A DNA stretch of 64,000 nucleotides from Solwaraspora sp. WMMD1047 (GTDB taxonomy: Bacteria > Actinomycetota > Actinomycetes > Mycobacteriales > Micromonosporaceae), in assembly GCF_029626155.1 (NCBI RefSeq), contig NZ_JARUBL010000001.1, positions 1,240,001 to 1,304,000 of the forward strand, written 5' to 3'. Position 1 is the first letter of the stretch, and each line of letters starts with the position of its first letter. Positions 15,557 to 24,671 of the stretch are shown here, piece after piece. The notes beneath the pieces were generated by a model. It saw nothing but the letters and a program-made list of their open reading frames with translations, was not told the origin of the DNA and ran no database searches. The position numbers were made by a program, and so were the translations under genes.

Positions 15557-18436
15557 ATGTCTGGATCAGGGCTTCGCGCGCTCCGCGCGGGGTTGGCCGT
15601 GGCGCTTGTCGTACCGGTCGCGGTGGCCGGCCCGACGGTGTCCGCCGGGCCGGCCACGGTCGGTGGGGCGGCCGTCGCGCTGGCCGGTGCCGCGCCGGCC
15701 GGCTTCACCCAGCAGGTGGTCTTCGCCGGGCTGACCCGGCCGACGAAGCTGGCGTTCGCGCCGGACGGGCGGGTCTTCGTCGCCGAGAAGAGCGGGCTGA
15801 TCAAGGTCTTCCGCGGCCTGGCCGACCCGGTCGCGACCGTCTTCGCCGACCTGCGCACCCAGGTGTACGACTACAAGGACCTGGGCCTGATCGGGCTGAC
15901 CCTGGCGCCCACCTTCCCGGACGACCCCTGGGTCTACGTCAGCTACAGCTACGACGGGGTGATCGGCGGCAGCGCGCCGACCTACCGCGACACCTGCCCG
16001 GCCGCCGGAAGCTGCGTCTCCAGCGCCCGGATCTCCCGGCTGCGTGCCGACGGCGACGCGATGACCGGCACCGAGCACGTGCTGGTGCACGACTGGTGCA
16101 CCCAGATCGAGAGCCACTCGGTCGGCGACCTCGCGTTCGGTCGGGACGGTGCCCTCTACGCCACCGGCGGCGACGGCGCCTCCGGAACGTTCGTCGACTA
16201 CGGCCAGACCGGCAACCCGGTCAACCCGTGCGGCGATCCGCCCGGGCCGGTCGGCGCGGCGCTGGCCCCGCCGAGCGCCGAGGGCGGCGCGCTGCGCTCG
16301 CAGGACCTGCGTACGCCGGACGACCCGACCGGCCTCTCCGGCACCTTCATCCGGATCAACCCGGTGACCGGCGCGGCGCTGCCGGACAACCCGCTGGCGC
16401 ACAGCGCCGACCCCAACGCCCGCCGGATCCTCGCCTACGGGCTGCGTAACCCGTACCGGTGGACGTTTCATCCGGACAGCGGCGAGGTCTGGTTCGGCGA
16501 CGTCGGCTGGCGCGACCACGAGGAGATCGACCGGCTGGCCCACCCGGGCGGTCCGCCGCCGAACTACGGCTGGCCCTGCTACGAGGGGAACGTCAAGCAG
16601 GGTGGCTACCGGGTGGCCCGGCTCGGGCTCTGCGACAGCCTCTACAGCGCCCCGCCGGACGCCGTCACGCCGCCGTACTACAGCTACTCGCACAGCCAGC
16701 AGGTGGCCACCGGGGACGGCTGCCCGGCCGGCGGCTCGTCCCCGTCCGGGCTGGCCTTCTACCCGGCCACCGGCGGCGGCTATCCGGCCGGGTACCGGGG
16801 GGCGCTGTTCTTCGCCGACTACGCCCGGCGGTGCGTCTGGCTGATGCGGGCCGGGTCGGACGGGCTGCCCGACCCGACCAGCGTGCAGCCGTTCTCGTCC
16901 GCCGCCGGTGGCGTGGTGGACCTGCAGATCGGGCCGGAGCGGGATCTCTACCTGGTGGACCTGACCGGTGGCACGGTCCGCCGGTTCCACTTCGACGCGG
17001 CCGACCAGCCACCGCGGGCCGTGGTGCGGGCCACCCCGGAGGAGGGCAACGCCCCGCTGGAGGTGCTCTTCGACGGCTCGGCCTCGACGGATGCGGACCC
17101 CGGCGACATCCTGCGCCACGAGTGGGACTTCACCGGCGACGGCAGCTTCGACGCGACCGGGGTCACGGCCAGCCACACCTACCGCTCCACCGGCACCTAC
17201 TCCGCCCGGCTGCGGGTCACCGACCTGGCCGGTCGCAGCGACACCGCGACGATCCAGATCCGGGTGGGGACCAGCGCCCCCCGGCCGGTCATCACCAGCC
17301 CGCTCGGCACGGCGAAGTGGAGCGTCGGCCAGCAGATCACGTTCTCCGGCCGGGCGACCGAGGCCGGCGGCGCGCCGGTGCCGGCCGACCGGCTGGAGTG
17401 GCAGCTGATCAACCGGCACTGCCCGACCGTCGACAACTGCCACACCCACACCGTGCAGCACTGGACCGGCGTGGCCGCCGGGGCGTTCGTGGCGCCCGAC
17501 CACGAATATCCGTCCTATCTGGAGCTCACCCTCACCGCCACCGGCAGCGGCGGCCTGTCGGCGAGCACCACCACCCGGCTGGACCCCCGGTGGACCCGGC
17601 TGAACATGGTCAGCAACCCGAGCGGCCTGGAGGTGAACGTCGACGGGGTCAGCTACACCACCCCGGCCGCCGTGAAGGTGGTGGTCGGCGCCACCACGAC
17701 GATGAGCGCACCCGGGCCGCAGTCCGCCGGGGTCGCCGAGTTCGTCTTCGACAACTGGTCCAACGGGGGAGCCCAGACCCAGGTGGTGATCGCCCCGCCG
17801 GCCGCCACCACCTACACCGCCACCTTCGCCACCGCGCCGGGCTGCCGGGACAGCGCCGGCTACACCTGTACGTCGGTGGTCGGCGCGGCGTACCAGCCGG
17901 CCGACCAGGCGGTGCTGCCGCTGACCGGGGACGACGCCCGGACACCCGTCGACCTGCCGTTCCCGGTGCTGTTCTACGGCCGCCGGTACGAGCGGGCCTG
18001 GGTCTCCACGAACGGGTTCCTCTCCTTCCAGGACCCGGGACTGCCGGGCGCGATAAACGCCGGCCTGCCGGACGCCGGCCTACCCAACGCCGCCGTCCAC
18101 CCGTTCTGGGACGACCTGGTGGTACGCGCCGACTCCAGCGTCCGGTCGGCGGTGCGGGGCAGCGCACCGAACCGCGAGTTCGTGGTCGAGTGGCGGGACG
18201 TCTACCTGTACGGGTCGTCCACGGCCAAGATCTCGTTCCAGCTCAGCCTGGCCGAGTCGGGGCGGATCACCTTCAACTACGCCGGCCTGACCGGCACCAG
18301 CCTGCGGGAGCTGGGCAGCGGCGCCACGGTGGGGATCGAGGACGGCACGGGCGGAGTCGCCCTGGCGTACTCGGTGAACCACGCGGTCCTGGTCGACGGC
18401 CGGGCCGTGGTGTTCAACCCGCCGCCCGATCGGTGA
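15557..18436 (+). CDS. secreted glucose/sorbosone dehydrogenase-like protein with PKD and C-terminal beta domains
   Basis: 959 residues from the ATG at 15557; the open frame extends upstream but the signal peptide (LRALRAGLAVALVVPVAVAG) fixes this start. Residues about 45-480 repeat the propeller of the preceding gene (VFAGLTRPTKLAFA, HDWCTQIESHSVGDL, GWPCYEG). Residues about 484-570 are a PKD domain (FDGSASTDADPGD, WDFTGDGSFDATG, YSARLRVTDLAGRSDTATI). A beta-sandwich region follows to about 680, then a PEGA-like segment (NPSGLEVNVDGVSYTTP, about 683-763). The last about 185 residues form a domain with GRRYERAWVSTNGFLSF and NAAVHPFWDDL, found in other exported proteins. Its end overlaps the flippase gene by 23 nt. 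Sugar oxidation or glycan binding on the cell surface is inferred. Confidence 0.87.
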   Translation: MSGSGLRALRAGLAVALVVPVAVAGPTVSAGPATVGGAAVALAGAAPAGFTQQVVFAGLTRPTKLAFAPDGRVFVAEKSGLIKVFRGLADPVATVFADLRTQVYDYKDLGLIGLTLAPTFPDDPWVYVSYSYDGVIGGSAPTYRDTCPAAGSCVSSARISRLRADGDAMTGTEHVLVHDWCTQIESHSVGDLAFGRDGALYATGGDGASGTFVDYGQTGNPVNPCGDPPGPVGAALAPPSAEGGALRSQDLRTPDDPTGLSGTFIRINPVTGAALPDNPLAHSADPNARRILAYGLRNPYRWTFHPDSGEVWFGDVGWRDHEEIDRLAHPGGPPPNYGWPCYEGNVKQGGYRVARLGLCDSLYSAPPDAVTPPYYSYSHSQQVATGDGCPAGGSSPSGLAFYPATGGGYPAGYRGALFFADYARRCVWLMRAGSDGLPDPTSVQPFSSAAGGVVDLQIGPERDLYLVDLTGGTVRRFHFDAADQPPRAVVRATPEEGNAPLEVLFDGSASTDADPGDILRHEWDFTGDGSFDATGVTASHTYRSTGTYSARLRVTDLAGRSDTATIQIRVGTSAPRPVITSPLGTAKWSVGQQITFSGRATEAGGAPVPADRLEWQLINRHCPTVDNCHTHTVQHWTGVAAGAFVAPDHEYPSYLELTLTATGSGGLSASTTTRLDPRWTRLNMVSNPSGLEVNVDGVSYTTPAAVKVVVGATTTMSAPGPQSAGVAEFVFDNWSNGGAQTQVVIAPPAATTYTATFATAPGCRDSAGYTCTSVVGAAYQPADQAVLPLTGDDARTPVDLPFPVLFYGRRYERAWVSTNGFLSFQDPGLPGAINAGLPDAGLPNAAVHPFWDDLVVRADSSVRSAVRGSAPNREFVVEWRDVYLYGSSTAKISFQLSLAESGRITFNYAGLTGTSLRELGSGATVGIEDGTGGVALAYSVNHAVLVDGRAVVFNPPPDR

Positions 18437-20057
18437 CGGAGACGGCAGTCGGTCCGGCGGTGGCTGGTCCGCCGGCCGGCGCCACCGCCGGCCGGCGGCC
18501 GGGCAGCCGGGCCAGCAGTTGGCGGCGCAACGGCCGGTCGGCGAGCCAGAGCACCGCTGCGGCGGTCAGCGTCGCCGCCGCGCCGAACACCGGCAGCGCG
18601 ACGACCGGATCGGCGCCGGCGAGACCGAGCCGGCCGGCGGCGAGCGGGACCAGCGCGGCGGCGGTCGCGGCCAGGGCGGCCGGCGCGGTGGGGGCGAGGA
18701 AGCGGAGCACCGGCATGCCGGCCGCCCGGTGCACCGCCGCCCAGAGGGAGATCCCGGTGACCACCGCCTGGATGGCGATGCCGGCCAGCGCCACCGCGGC
18801 GGCCTGTCCGGGCGGGTCGCCAGAGCCGGCCAGCAGGGCACCGACCCCGGCCAGCGCGGCCACCCCCAGCGCGCCGCGCAGCCAGGCGATCGCCGCCAGC
18901 CGGCCGGGTCGGCCGATGGCCTGCAATGCCGGTCCGAGCAGGACGCCGTACACGTTGACGGCGCCGTAGAGGCAGAGCAGCCGCAGCGGCAGCTCGGTGC
19001 CGGCCCACTGCGGACCGAGCAGCGCGACGAGCGGGTCGGCGGTGGCGGCGAGGACGCCCAGCGCCGGCAGCCCGGCCACGGCGCCGAGGTGCTGCAGCTG
19101 GCGCAGGTGGGCGGCGAAGCCCGCCCGGTCGCCCTGCAACCGGGACAGCGACGGCAGCGCCACCTGCTGGACGGAGCGGACCGTCACGTCGACGAGCATG
19201 TCCGGCAGGCGCGCGGCCAACCGGTAGATGCCGGTCGCGACCGGCCCGAAGAAGATCCCGGCCAGGATGATGTCGGCCCGCGCGCTGAGCAGCACCCCGA
19301 TGCCCGCGCTCGCCGAGTGCGCGGAGAACGCCCAGAGGTCGCGGATGCCGCGCAACCGCGGCCGCCGGCCCGGCCGCCACGGGCAGACCAGCCAGAGCAC
19401 CACCAGACCGACCGCCGCGTTCACCAGTTGCTGCGCCACCAGCGCCCAGATGCCGGCGCCGGCCAGCGCCAGGACCACCCCGACCACCCCGCTCAGCAGC
19501 GCGGCGGCCAGGGTCCGCAGGGCCACCGAGCGGAACCGCAGCTCGCGGCGGAGAATGCTCTCCGGGACGATGGCGAGCGCCTGCAGCAGCACCAGCGGGG
19601 AGAGCGCGACGCAGAGCACGGTCAGCTCGGGCTCCCGGTTGACGAGCGCCCAGAGTGGACCGGCGGCGGCGGTCAGGCCGGTGCAGCCGAGCCCGCCGAG
19701 CAGCAGCACCCAGAAGGCGGCGTCGAGGTGGTCATCGGTCACCCGCTCGCGCTGCACCAGCGCGGCGACCAGGCCGTGCTGGATCACCGCCTGTGCGACG
19801 ACGATGTAGGCCGTCGCCATCGCGACCAGTCCGAACTCGCTCGGCCCGAGCAGCTTGGCGAGCAGGAAGGTGACGACGATCGACGAGCCCACCCGGCCGG
19901 CGGTGAGCAGATAGGACCAGCCGATCGCGGTCCGTACCCGGCCGGTCTGCGACGCCGAGAGGTCCGGGTCGGACGCCGAGGGGTGGGACGCCGACGGGTC
20001 GGGTGGCGCCGCGGGGTCATGGCCGGCCGGCCGCCGCGCGGCCGTGCGGTCGGCCAC
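18414..20057 (-). CDS. Wzx-like polysaccharide flippase
   Basis: 547 residues from the GTG at 20057, whose G is shared with the TAG stop of the upstream GT2. The ATG at 20117 would add 20 residues and overlap that gene by 61 nt. Twelve or more membrane segments and the PST/MATE-type N-terminus (AIGWSYLLTAGRVGSSIVVTF, LLGPSEFGLVAMATAYIVV) identify the family. Other segments: FSAHSASAGIGVLLSARADI, GPVATGIYRLAARLPDM. It would move the lipid-linked repeat unit across the membrane for the Wzy-like polymerase. Last gene of the 23279-18414 operon. The first about 35 residues are a hydrophilic cytoplasmic extension rich in Asp/Pro/Ser. Confidence 0.88.
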   Translation of the reverse strand: MADRTAARRPAGHDPAAPPDPSASHPSASDPDLSASQTGRVRTAIGWSYLLTAGRVGSSIVVTFLLAKLLGPSEFGLVAMATAYIVVAQAVIQHGLVAALVQRERVTDDHLDAAFWVLLLGGLGCTGLTAAAGPLWALVNREPELTVLCVALSPLVLLQALAIVPESILRRELRFRSVALRTLAAALLSGVVGVVLALAGAGIWALVAQQLVNAAVGLVVLWLVCPWRPGRRPRLRGIRDLWAFSAHSASAGIGVLLSARADIILAGIFFGPVATGIYRLAARLPDMLVDVTVRSVQQVALPSLSRLQGDRAGFAAHLRQLQHLGAVAGLPALGVLAATADPLVALLGPQWAGTELPLRLLCLYGAVNVYGVLLGPALQAIGRPGRLAAIAWLRGALGVAALAGVGALLAGSGDPPGQAAAVALAGIAIQAVVTGISLWAAVHRAAGMPVLRFLAPTAPAALAATAAALVPLAAGRLGLAGADPVVALPVFGAAATLTAAAVLWLADRPLRRQLLARLPGRRPAVAPAGGPATAGPTAVSVTDRAAG

Positions 20058-20989
20058 TAGGAGCCACCCCGGACCGGTGCCGGCGGTGTCCGGCGCAGGC
20101 CGATCCGCCGCCGCCATCGCCCGAGCAGCACCCGGCAGCGGCGGACCAGCCAGGCGGCCAGGAACGCGCCGGCCGCGCCGACCCGGGTGCGCAGCCGGCC
20201 GTCGCCGGTGCTGAGGATGAGCAGCGTCTCGGCGAGCATCCGCAACCGGGGGGCCAGCACCCGCCGGCCCTGGGGCGCGTACCAGGTGGCGGCGCTCGCG
20301 GCGGTGCTGCGCCGGCCCTGCACGGTGGAGCCGGCATGCAGCCGGCGCTGGAAGAGCCGCTCGGCCACCTCGTGGATCTCGCCCAGCCGGGCCACCTCGG
20401 CGAGCAGCGTGTAGTCGGAGGAGAGATAGGGGCGGATCATGCCGGTACGGCGCAGCACGCCGAGCCGGAACACGCCGAAGTGCGCGTGGCAGAGGCTGAT
20501 CCGGTGCGCCACCCCGGCGACCCGCCGCCAGGCCCGCCGGTCGCGCAGGTCCAGCCCGTCGTCGTACGGGCCGATCACCGCGCCCGCCTCGTCGATGAGG
20601 AGGGTGCGGGGATAGACCAGGACCGCGCGCGGGCCGGCGGCGTCCAGCGCCGCCACGCAGGTGCTCAGGTACGACGGCAGACAGATGTCGTCATAGGCCA
20701 CCCACTTGAACAACTCGCCCCGGGCCAGCTCCACCACCCGGGCGTAGTTGACGTGACCGCCGTAGTTGCGCGGGTTGCGGTACAGCCGGATGCGGCCGTC
20801 CCGGGCCGCGTACCGCCGGCAGATTTCCCAGGTGCCGTCGGTGGAGGCGTTGTCGCTGATGATGATCTCGAAGTCCGGGTAGTCCTGGGCCAGCAGCGCG
20901 TCCAGGCAGGCGGCCAGGTAGCGCTCGGCGTTGTAGACCGGCACGCCGAGGCTGACCCGGGGGGCGGGCGGTCCGTCGCCGGCCGTCAT
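20057..20989 (-). CDS. family 2 glycosyltransferase
   Basis: 310 residues, ATG at 20989 overlapping the upstream stop (ATGA). GT-A features: VSLGVPVYNAERYLAACLD, IIISDNASTDGTWEIC, WVAYDDICLPSYL (DxD), VYPRTLLIDEAG, SSDYTLLAEVARLGEI. The basic C-terminus (RCRVLLGRWRRRIGLRR) may bind the membrane. It is the fourth GT2 in the locus and lies between a methyltransferase and the flippase gene, so it probably adds a methylated sugar. Donor unknown. Confidence 0.88.
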   Translation of the reverse strand: MTAGDGPPAPRVSLGVPVYNAERYLAACLDALLAQDYPDFEIIISDNASTDGTWEICRRYAARDGRIRLYRNPRNYGGHVNYARVVELARGELFKWVAYDDICLPSYLSTCVAALDAAGPRAVLVYPRTLLIDEAGAVIGPYDDGLDLRDRRAWRRVAGVAHRISLCHAHFGVFRLGVLRRTGMIRPYLSSDYTLLAEVARLGEIHEVAERLFQRRLHAGSTVQGRRSTAASAATWYAPQGRRVLAPRLRMLAETLLILSTGDGRLRTRVGAAGAFLAAWLVRRCRVLLGRWRRRIGLRRTPPAPVRGGS

Positions 20990-22185
20990 GCCACCATCAG
21001 CTCCGCCTCGACGCCGAGCCGGCGCAGCGCGGCGTCGATCTCCTCCCGGTAGGCCGGGTTCGTGATGATCACCGCGCGGCTGCCCGACTCGGCCAGCGCC
21101 TGCGGCGGCCACACCTCGTGCCCGGTCACCGGCAGGAAGCGGCCCCACTTGCGCGGATTGACGTCGACCACGGCGGTCAGCCGCCGGTCCGGGTCGGCCA
21201 GGTGCAGGAACTGCACCCCCCGCGAGCCGGCGCCCCAGAGGACCGGCCGGTCCCCGGCGGCGACGAGCCGCCCGACGGCGGTGCGCCAACGGTCCCGCTC
21301 GGCTGCGTGCCGGGCGGCGAAGCCGGCGATGGCGGCAAGCTGCCGATCCCGGGTGGCCGTGGCGCTCCCGGTGGCTCCGGTGGTCGGCTGGTTGCTGATC
21401 TCCACGTAGCGGAACATGCCGGCGAAGAGCTGACCGGTGGCGAGCACCCGCCAGCCGGCGCGTTCGACGAGCCGGCAGAGCGCGTACCCGTCGAAGTAGG
21501 AGACGTGCGGGTAGATCACCTCCCAGCCGGCGGTGGCCAGGTCGTAGCCGGCGTCCGGCACCTCCAGGTAGCCGTGGACCGGCCGGTCGCCGGCCAGCTC
21601 GCGCAGCCGGACCAGGAAGCCGTGCGGATCGTCCAGGTGCTCCAGCCAGTGCCGGGAGGTGACCAGGTCGTACGCCGGCAGCCGATCGTCGAGCGGCACC
21701 GGCCCGCGGTACAGCACCGCGCCGGACGGGTCCGGGCCGACCGGGCCGGCGTACATCAGGTCGTAGCCGAAGCCCCGGCAGCCGGCGATCTGGCACAGCT
21801 CCCGCAGGAACTCGCCCTGGCCGCAGCCGACGTCCAGCACCGCGCCGCCGCGCAGCGGGTAGCGGTCGGCGAGCCGCTTGACCAGCTCCGCCGTGCAGGA
21901 CTGGAAGGCGGGTGAGTGGTGCAGGTTGGTGTCCATCGTGGTGTCGTAGACCAGGGCGGCCGGGTCGAAGGCGAGGTTGCGGGCGTACCCGCAGCCGGGG
22001 CAGTGGCCCAGCACGATCCGGCCGACCGGCGACCGGACCGCCTCGTCCCGGGTGGCCCAGTGGGTGCCGCAGTAGATCGGGACCTCGCCCAGGTCGGCGA
22101 AGGGCAGCAGGCGCGGGTGCCCACAGGCGTCGCACCGGCGGTGCCCGCTCACCGGAGCGCCAGCGGCCCGGTCCGGTCCGGTCAC
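20986..22185 (-). CDS. class I SAM-dependent methyltransferase, NovU-like architecture with altered active site
   Basis: 399 residues, GTG at 22185 overlapping the upstream stop by 4 nt. The N-terminal zinc-binding unit has RRCDACG and LGHCPGCGY, the SAM site is VLDVGCGQGEFL, and the C-terminal half is a Methyltransf_14-like domain (VLWGAGSRGVQFLHL, PRKWGRFLPVTGHEVW). This three-part layout is that of sugar C-methyltransferases (TylC3, NovU). However, the Tyr-rich loop and the HEH of TylC3 are not obvious here, whereas the neighbour at 23442 keeps both. It may act at another position or on another atom. Start and upstream stop lie in a 33-bp duplicated segment. Confidence 0.82.
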   Translation of the reverse strand: MTGPDRAAGAPVSGHRRCDACGHPRLLPFADLGEVPIYCGTHWATRDEAVRSPVGRIVLGHCPGCGYARNLAFDPAALVYDTTMDTNLHHSPAFQSCTAELVKRLADRYPLRGGAVLDVGCGQGEFLRELCQIAGCRGFGYDLMYAGPVGPDPSGAVLYRGPVPLDDRLPAYDLVTSRHWLEHLDDPHGFLVRLRELAGDRPVHGYLEVPDAGYDLATAGWEVIYPHVSYFDGYALCRLVERAGWRVLATGQLFAGMFRYVEISNQPTTGATGSATATRDRQLAAIAGFAARHAAERDRWRTAVGRLVAAGDRPVLWGAGSRGVQFLHLADPDRRLTAVVDVNPRKWGRFLPVTGHEVWPPQALAESGSRAVIITNPAYREEIDAALRRLGVEAELMVA

Positions 22186-22238
22186 CGGACCGCCAGCTGC
22201 TCGGTCCGGTCCGGTAACCGGACCGCCAGCTGCTCGGT
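22173..22238. repeat. two tandem 33-bp copies at a gene junction
   Basis: 22173-22205 and 22206-22238 are 33-bp copies differing at one base; a partial third copy lies just before. The unit encodes an 11-residue duplication at the epimerase C-terminus (TEQLAVR appears twice). Copy 1 carries the GTG start of the methyltransferase; the matching triplet in copy 2 is GTA. Confidence 0.8.
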
Positions 22239-23279
22239 CCAGCGCAGGTCGGCGTCGAGCCGGCCGGCGGCGCGCAGGGCGCGGACCCGGCGGACCCGGT
22301 GGTACCGGTCACCCTCCAGGTCCGCGACGGTCAACCCGAGTCGCCGGTACGCCCGCAGCAGCTCGTCGATCCCGTCGGCGACCGTCCACCGGGGCTGGAA
22401 GTCGGGCACCTCGGCGCGGATCCGCGAGCAGTCCACCCGGTAGTCGCGGGTGTCGGTGGTGGCGCCGCCGGCGATCGTCACGGTCGAGCCGGGCACCCGT
22501 TCGGCGACCAGTTCGGCGAGGTCCCGGATCCGGTGGTTCTCCCCGTCCACGCCGACGTTGTACGCGCGGGCGTGCACGACCGCCCGGGGGGCGCGCAGCA
22601 GGGCGAGGAAGGCCGCGGCGATGTCCTCGACGTGCACCAGCGGGCGCCAGGCCGCGCCGTCGGAGAGCAACCGCACCTGCCCGGTCAGCAGCGCGTGCGC
22701 CGTGAGGTCGTTCACCACCAGGTCGGCGCGGAGCCGCGGCGAGAAGCCGTACGCGGTGGCGTTGCGGAGCAGGACCGGGCAGAACCGTTCGTCGGCGAGG
22801 GCGAGCAGGCCGCGTTCGGCGGTCAGCTTCGACTCACCGTACGCGGTGACCGGCGCGAAGTCGGCGGTCTCGGTCAGCCCGCCGGTGCCGGGCGCGGCGG
22901 CTGCCGGCGCACCGGCGGCGCCGTAGAGGCTGCACGAGGAGGAGAAGAGGAACCGGTCCACGCCGGCCCGGCGGGCGGCCCGGGCCAGCCGCCGGGTGGC
23001 CCGGTGGTTGATCTCGTGGGTCAGCTCCGGGTCGAGGTCGCCGACCGGGTCGTTGCTCAGCGCCGCGAGGTGGCAGACCGCGTCGAAGCCGGCCAGGTGT
23101 TCGGGCAGCACGTCGCGCAGGTCGAGCCGCAGCGTCGGCACCTCGCGCGGCGCCGGTCCGAGCAGGCAGTCCGCGTACAGGCCGGTGTCGAGGCCGGTGA
23201 CGTGGTGTCCGGCGGCCCGCAGCAGTGGGGTGAGGACGCTGCCGAGGTAGCCGAGGTGGCCCGTCACCAGCACGCGCAT
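22182..23279 (-). CDS. NAD-dependent sugar epimerase/dehydratase (SDR extended family)
   Basis: 365 residues, ATG at 23279 with GGAG upstream. NAD-binding GHLGYLG (7-13), active-site YGESK (Tyr147, Lys151), SSSCSLYG as the catalytic Ser region, and an RPLVHVEDIAAAF substrate-domain motif mark an extended SDR acting on nucleotide sugars (4-epimerase, 4,6-dehydratase or reductase). First gene of a four-gene minus-strand operon with methyltransferase, GT2 and flippase, so it probably prepares the sugar those proteins modify, transfer and export. The C-terminal 18 residues are a repeated tail from a 33-bp DNA duplication, unlikely to be needed for activity. Confidence 0.88.
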   Translation of the reverse strand: MRVLVTGHLGYLGSVLTPLLRAAGHHVTGLDTGLYADCLLGPAPREVPTLRLDLRDVLPEHLAGFDAVCHLAALSNDPVGDLDPELTHEINHRATRRLARAARRAGVDRFLFSSSCSLYGAAGAPAAAAPGTGGLTETADFAPVTAYGESKLTAERGLLALADERFCPVLLRNATAYGFSPRLRADLVVNDLTAHALLTGQVRLLSDGAAWRPLVHVEDIAAAFLALLRAPRAVVHARAYNVGVDGENHRIRDLAELVAERVPGSTVTIAGGATTDTRDYRVDCSRIRAEVPDFQPRWTVADGIDELLRAYRRLGLTVADLEGDRYHRVRRVRALRAAGRLDADLRWTEQLAVRLPDRTEQLAVR

Positions 23280-23396
23280 CAGGAGGCTCCCGGGGTTGGT
23301 GGTTTTAGTAAGAAGGAGAGTTTATGAATGGTTGAGGATCATGACCGGCTATTGTCGGTATTTTTACTGAATGGTCGAACCTACCGAACGTGTGGA

Positions 23397-23402
23397 TAGC
23401 GT
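23397..23402 (+). promoter_or_regulatory. -10-like hexamer TAGCGT before the sugar-modification operon
   Basis: TAGCGT lies about 40 nt before the start at 23442, in the AT-rich 162-nt divergent region (23280-23441). The -35 is weak. The same region must hold the promoter of the divergent epimerase operon. Confidence 0.3.
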
Positions 23403-23441
23403 AACTGCGCGCACTGGTGGGGGCGGCAAGGGGTGATGCGG

Positions 23442-24671
23442 ATGTTCGCGCTGCGGTGCCGGCTGTGCCGTGGCGAGCTGACCGAGACCTTCGTCGACCT
23501 CGGCATGTCTCCGCTCTGCGAGAGCTACCTGCCGGCCGACCGGTTGGACGCCCCGGAGACCTTCTACCCGCTGCACGTGCGGATCTGCCCGGACTGCCTG
23601 CTGGTCCAGCTGCCCGCGTACGTCCCGGGGGAGGAGATCTTCGCCGAGTACGCGTACTTCTCGTCCTACTCGGACTCCTGGGTGGCGCACGCCCGGCGGT
23701 ACGCCACCGCCATCGCCGACACCCTCGGGCTCGGGCCGACCAGCCTGGTCACCGAGGTCGCCAGCAACGACGGCTACCTGCTCCGCCACTTCGTCGAACG
23801 CGGCGTACCCGTGCTCGGCGTCGAGCCGGCGGCGAACGTCGCCGAGGTCGCCCGGTCCCGGGGCGTGCGCACCGAGGTCGAGTTCCTGGGCGCCGAGTCC
23901 GGCCGGAAGCTGGCGGAGCGGTTCGGCCGCGCCGACCTGGTGGTCGCCAACAACGTCTACCCGCACGTGCCGGACCCGGTCGACTTCAGCGCCGGGCTGG
24001 CCGCGCTCGTCAAGCCGTCCGGCCTGGTCACCCTGGAGTTCCCACACCTGCTGCGGCTGATCGAGCGCCGCCAGTACGACACCATCTACCACGAGCACTA
24101 CCAGTACTACTCGCTGCGTACCGCGGCCCGGGCGCTGGCCACCGGCGGCCTGGTCGTCACCGACGTGGAGGAGCTCTCGTCGCACGGCGGCTCGCTGCGG
24201 GTGCACGCCCGCCCGGCGGCGACCGCCGGCGCTCCGTCCAGCAACGTCAAGTCGCTGCTGGACGCGGAGGCCGAGGCCGGACTGCACACCCTGGCCGGAC
24301 ACCGAGGGTTCGCCGACCAGGTGTTCCGGATCAGGCGGGACCTGCTCGACTTCCTGTTCACCGCCCGGGCCCAGGGCCGGCGGGTGGTCGGCTACGGCGC
24401 CCCCGGCAAGGGCAACACCCTGCTCAACCACTGCGGCATCCGGCCCGACCTGCTCGCCTACACGGTGGACCGCAGCCCGCACAAACAGGGCAGGTTCCTC
24501 CCCGGTACGCACATCCCGGTCCATCCGCCGGAGCGGATCGACGCCGACCGGCCCGACTTCGTCCTGGTGCTGCCCTGGAACCTGCGGGCCGAGATCTCCA
24601 CCCAGCTGTGCCACGTACGCCATTGGGGTGGCCGGCTGGTCTTCGCGATCCCGGAGCTGGAGGTGGTCTGA
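23442..24671 (+). CDS. sugar C-methyltransferase, TylC3/NovU-like
   Basis: 409 residues from the ATG at 23442, preferred over the GTG/ATG at 23433/23436 because AAGGGG lies 8 nt before it. Zinc-binding Cys pairs CRLC and CPDC, the Tyr-rich loop EYAYFSSYSDSW, SAM site EVASNDGYLL, VVANNVYPHVPD, catalytic YHEHYQYYS and a C-terminal Methyltransf_14-like domain (VGYGAPGKGNTLL, PHKQGRFLPGT) match C-3 methyltransferases of branched deoxysugars. These act on NDP-4-keto sugars. The stop overlaps the start of the cytidylyltransferase gene by one base, so sugar activation and methylation are co-expressed. Confidence 0.88.
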   Translation: MFALRCRLCRGELTETFVDLGMSPLCESYLPADRLDAPETFYPLHVRICPDCLLVQLPAYVPGEEIFAEYAYFSSYSDSWVAHARRYATAIADTLGLGPTSLVTEVASNDGYLLRHFVERGVPVLGVEPAANVAEVARSRGVRTEVEFLGAESGRKLAERFGRADLVVANNVYPHVPDPVDFSAGLAALVKPSGLVTLEFPHLLRLIERRQYDTIYHEHYQYYSLRTAARALATGGLVVTDVEELSSHGGSLRVHARPAATAGAPSSNVKSLLDAEAEAGLHTLAGHRGFADQVFRIRRDLLDFLFTARAQGRRVVGYGAPGKGNTLLNHCGIRPDLLAYTVDRSPHKQGRFLPGTHIPVHPPERIDADRPDFVLVLPWNLRAEISTQLCHVRHWGGRLVFAIPELEVV

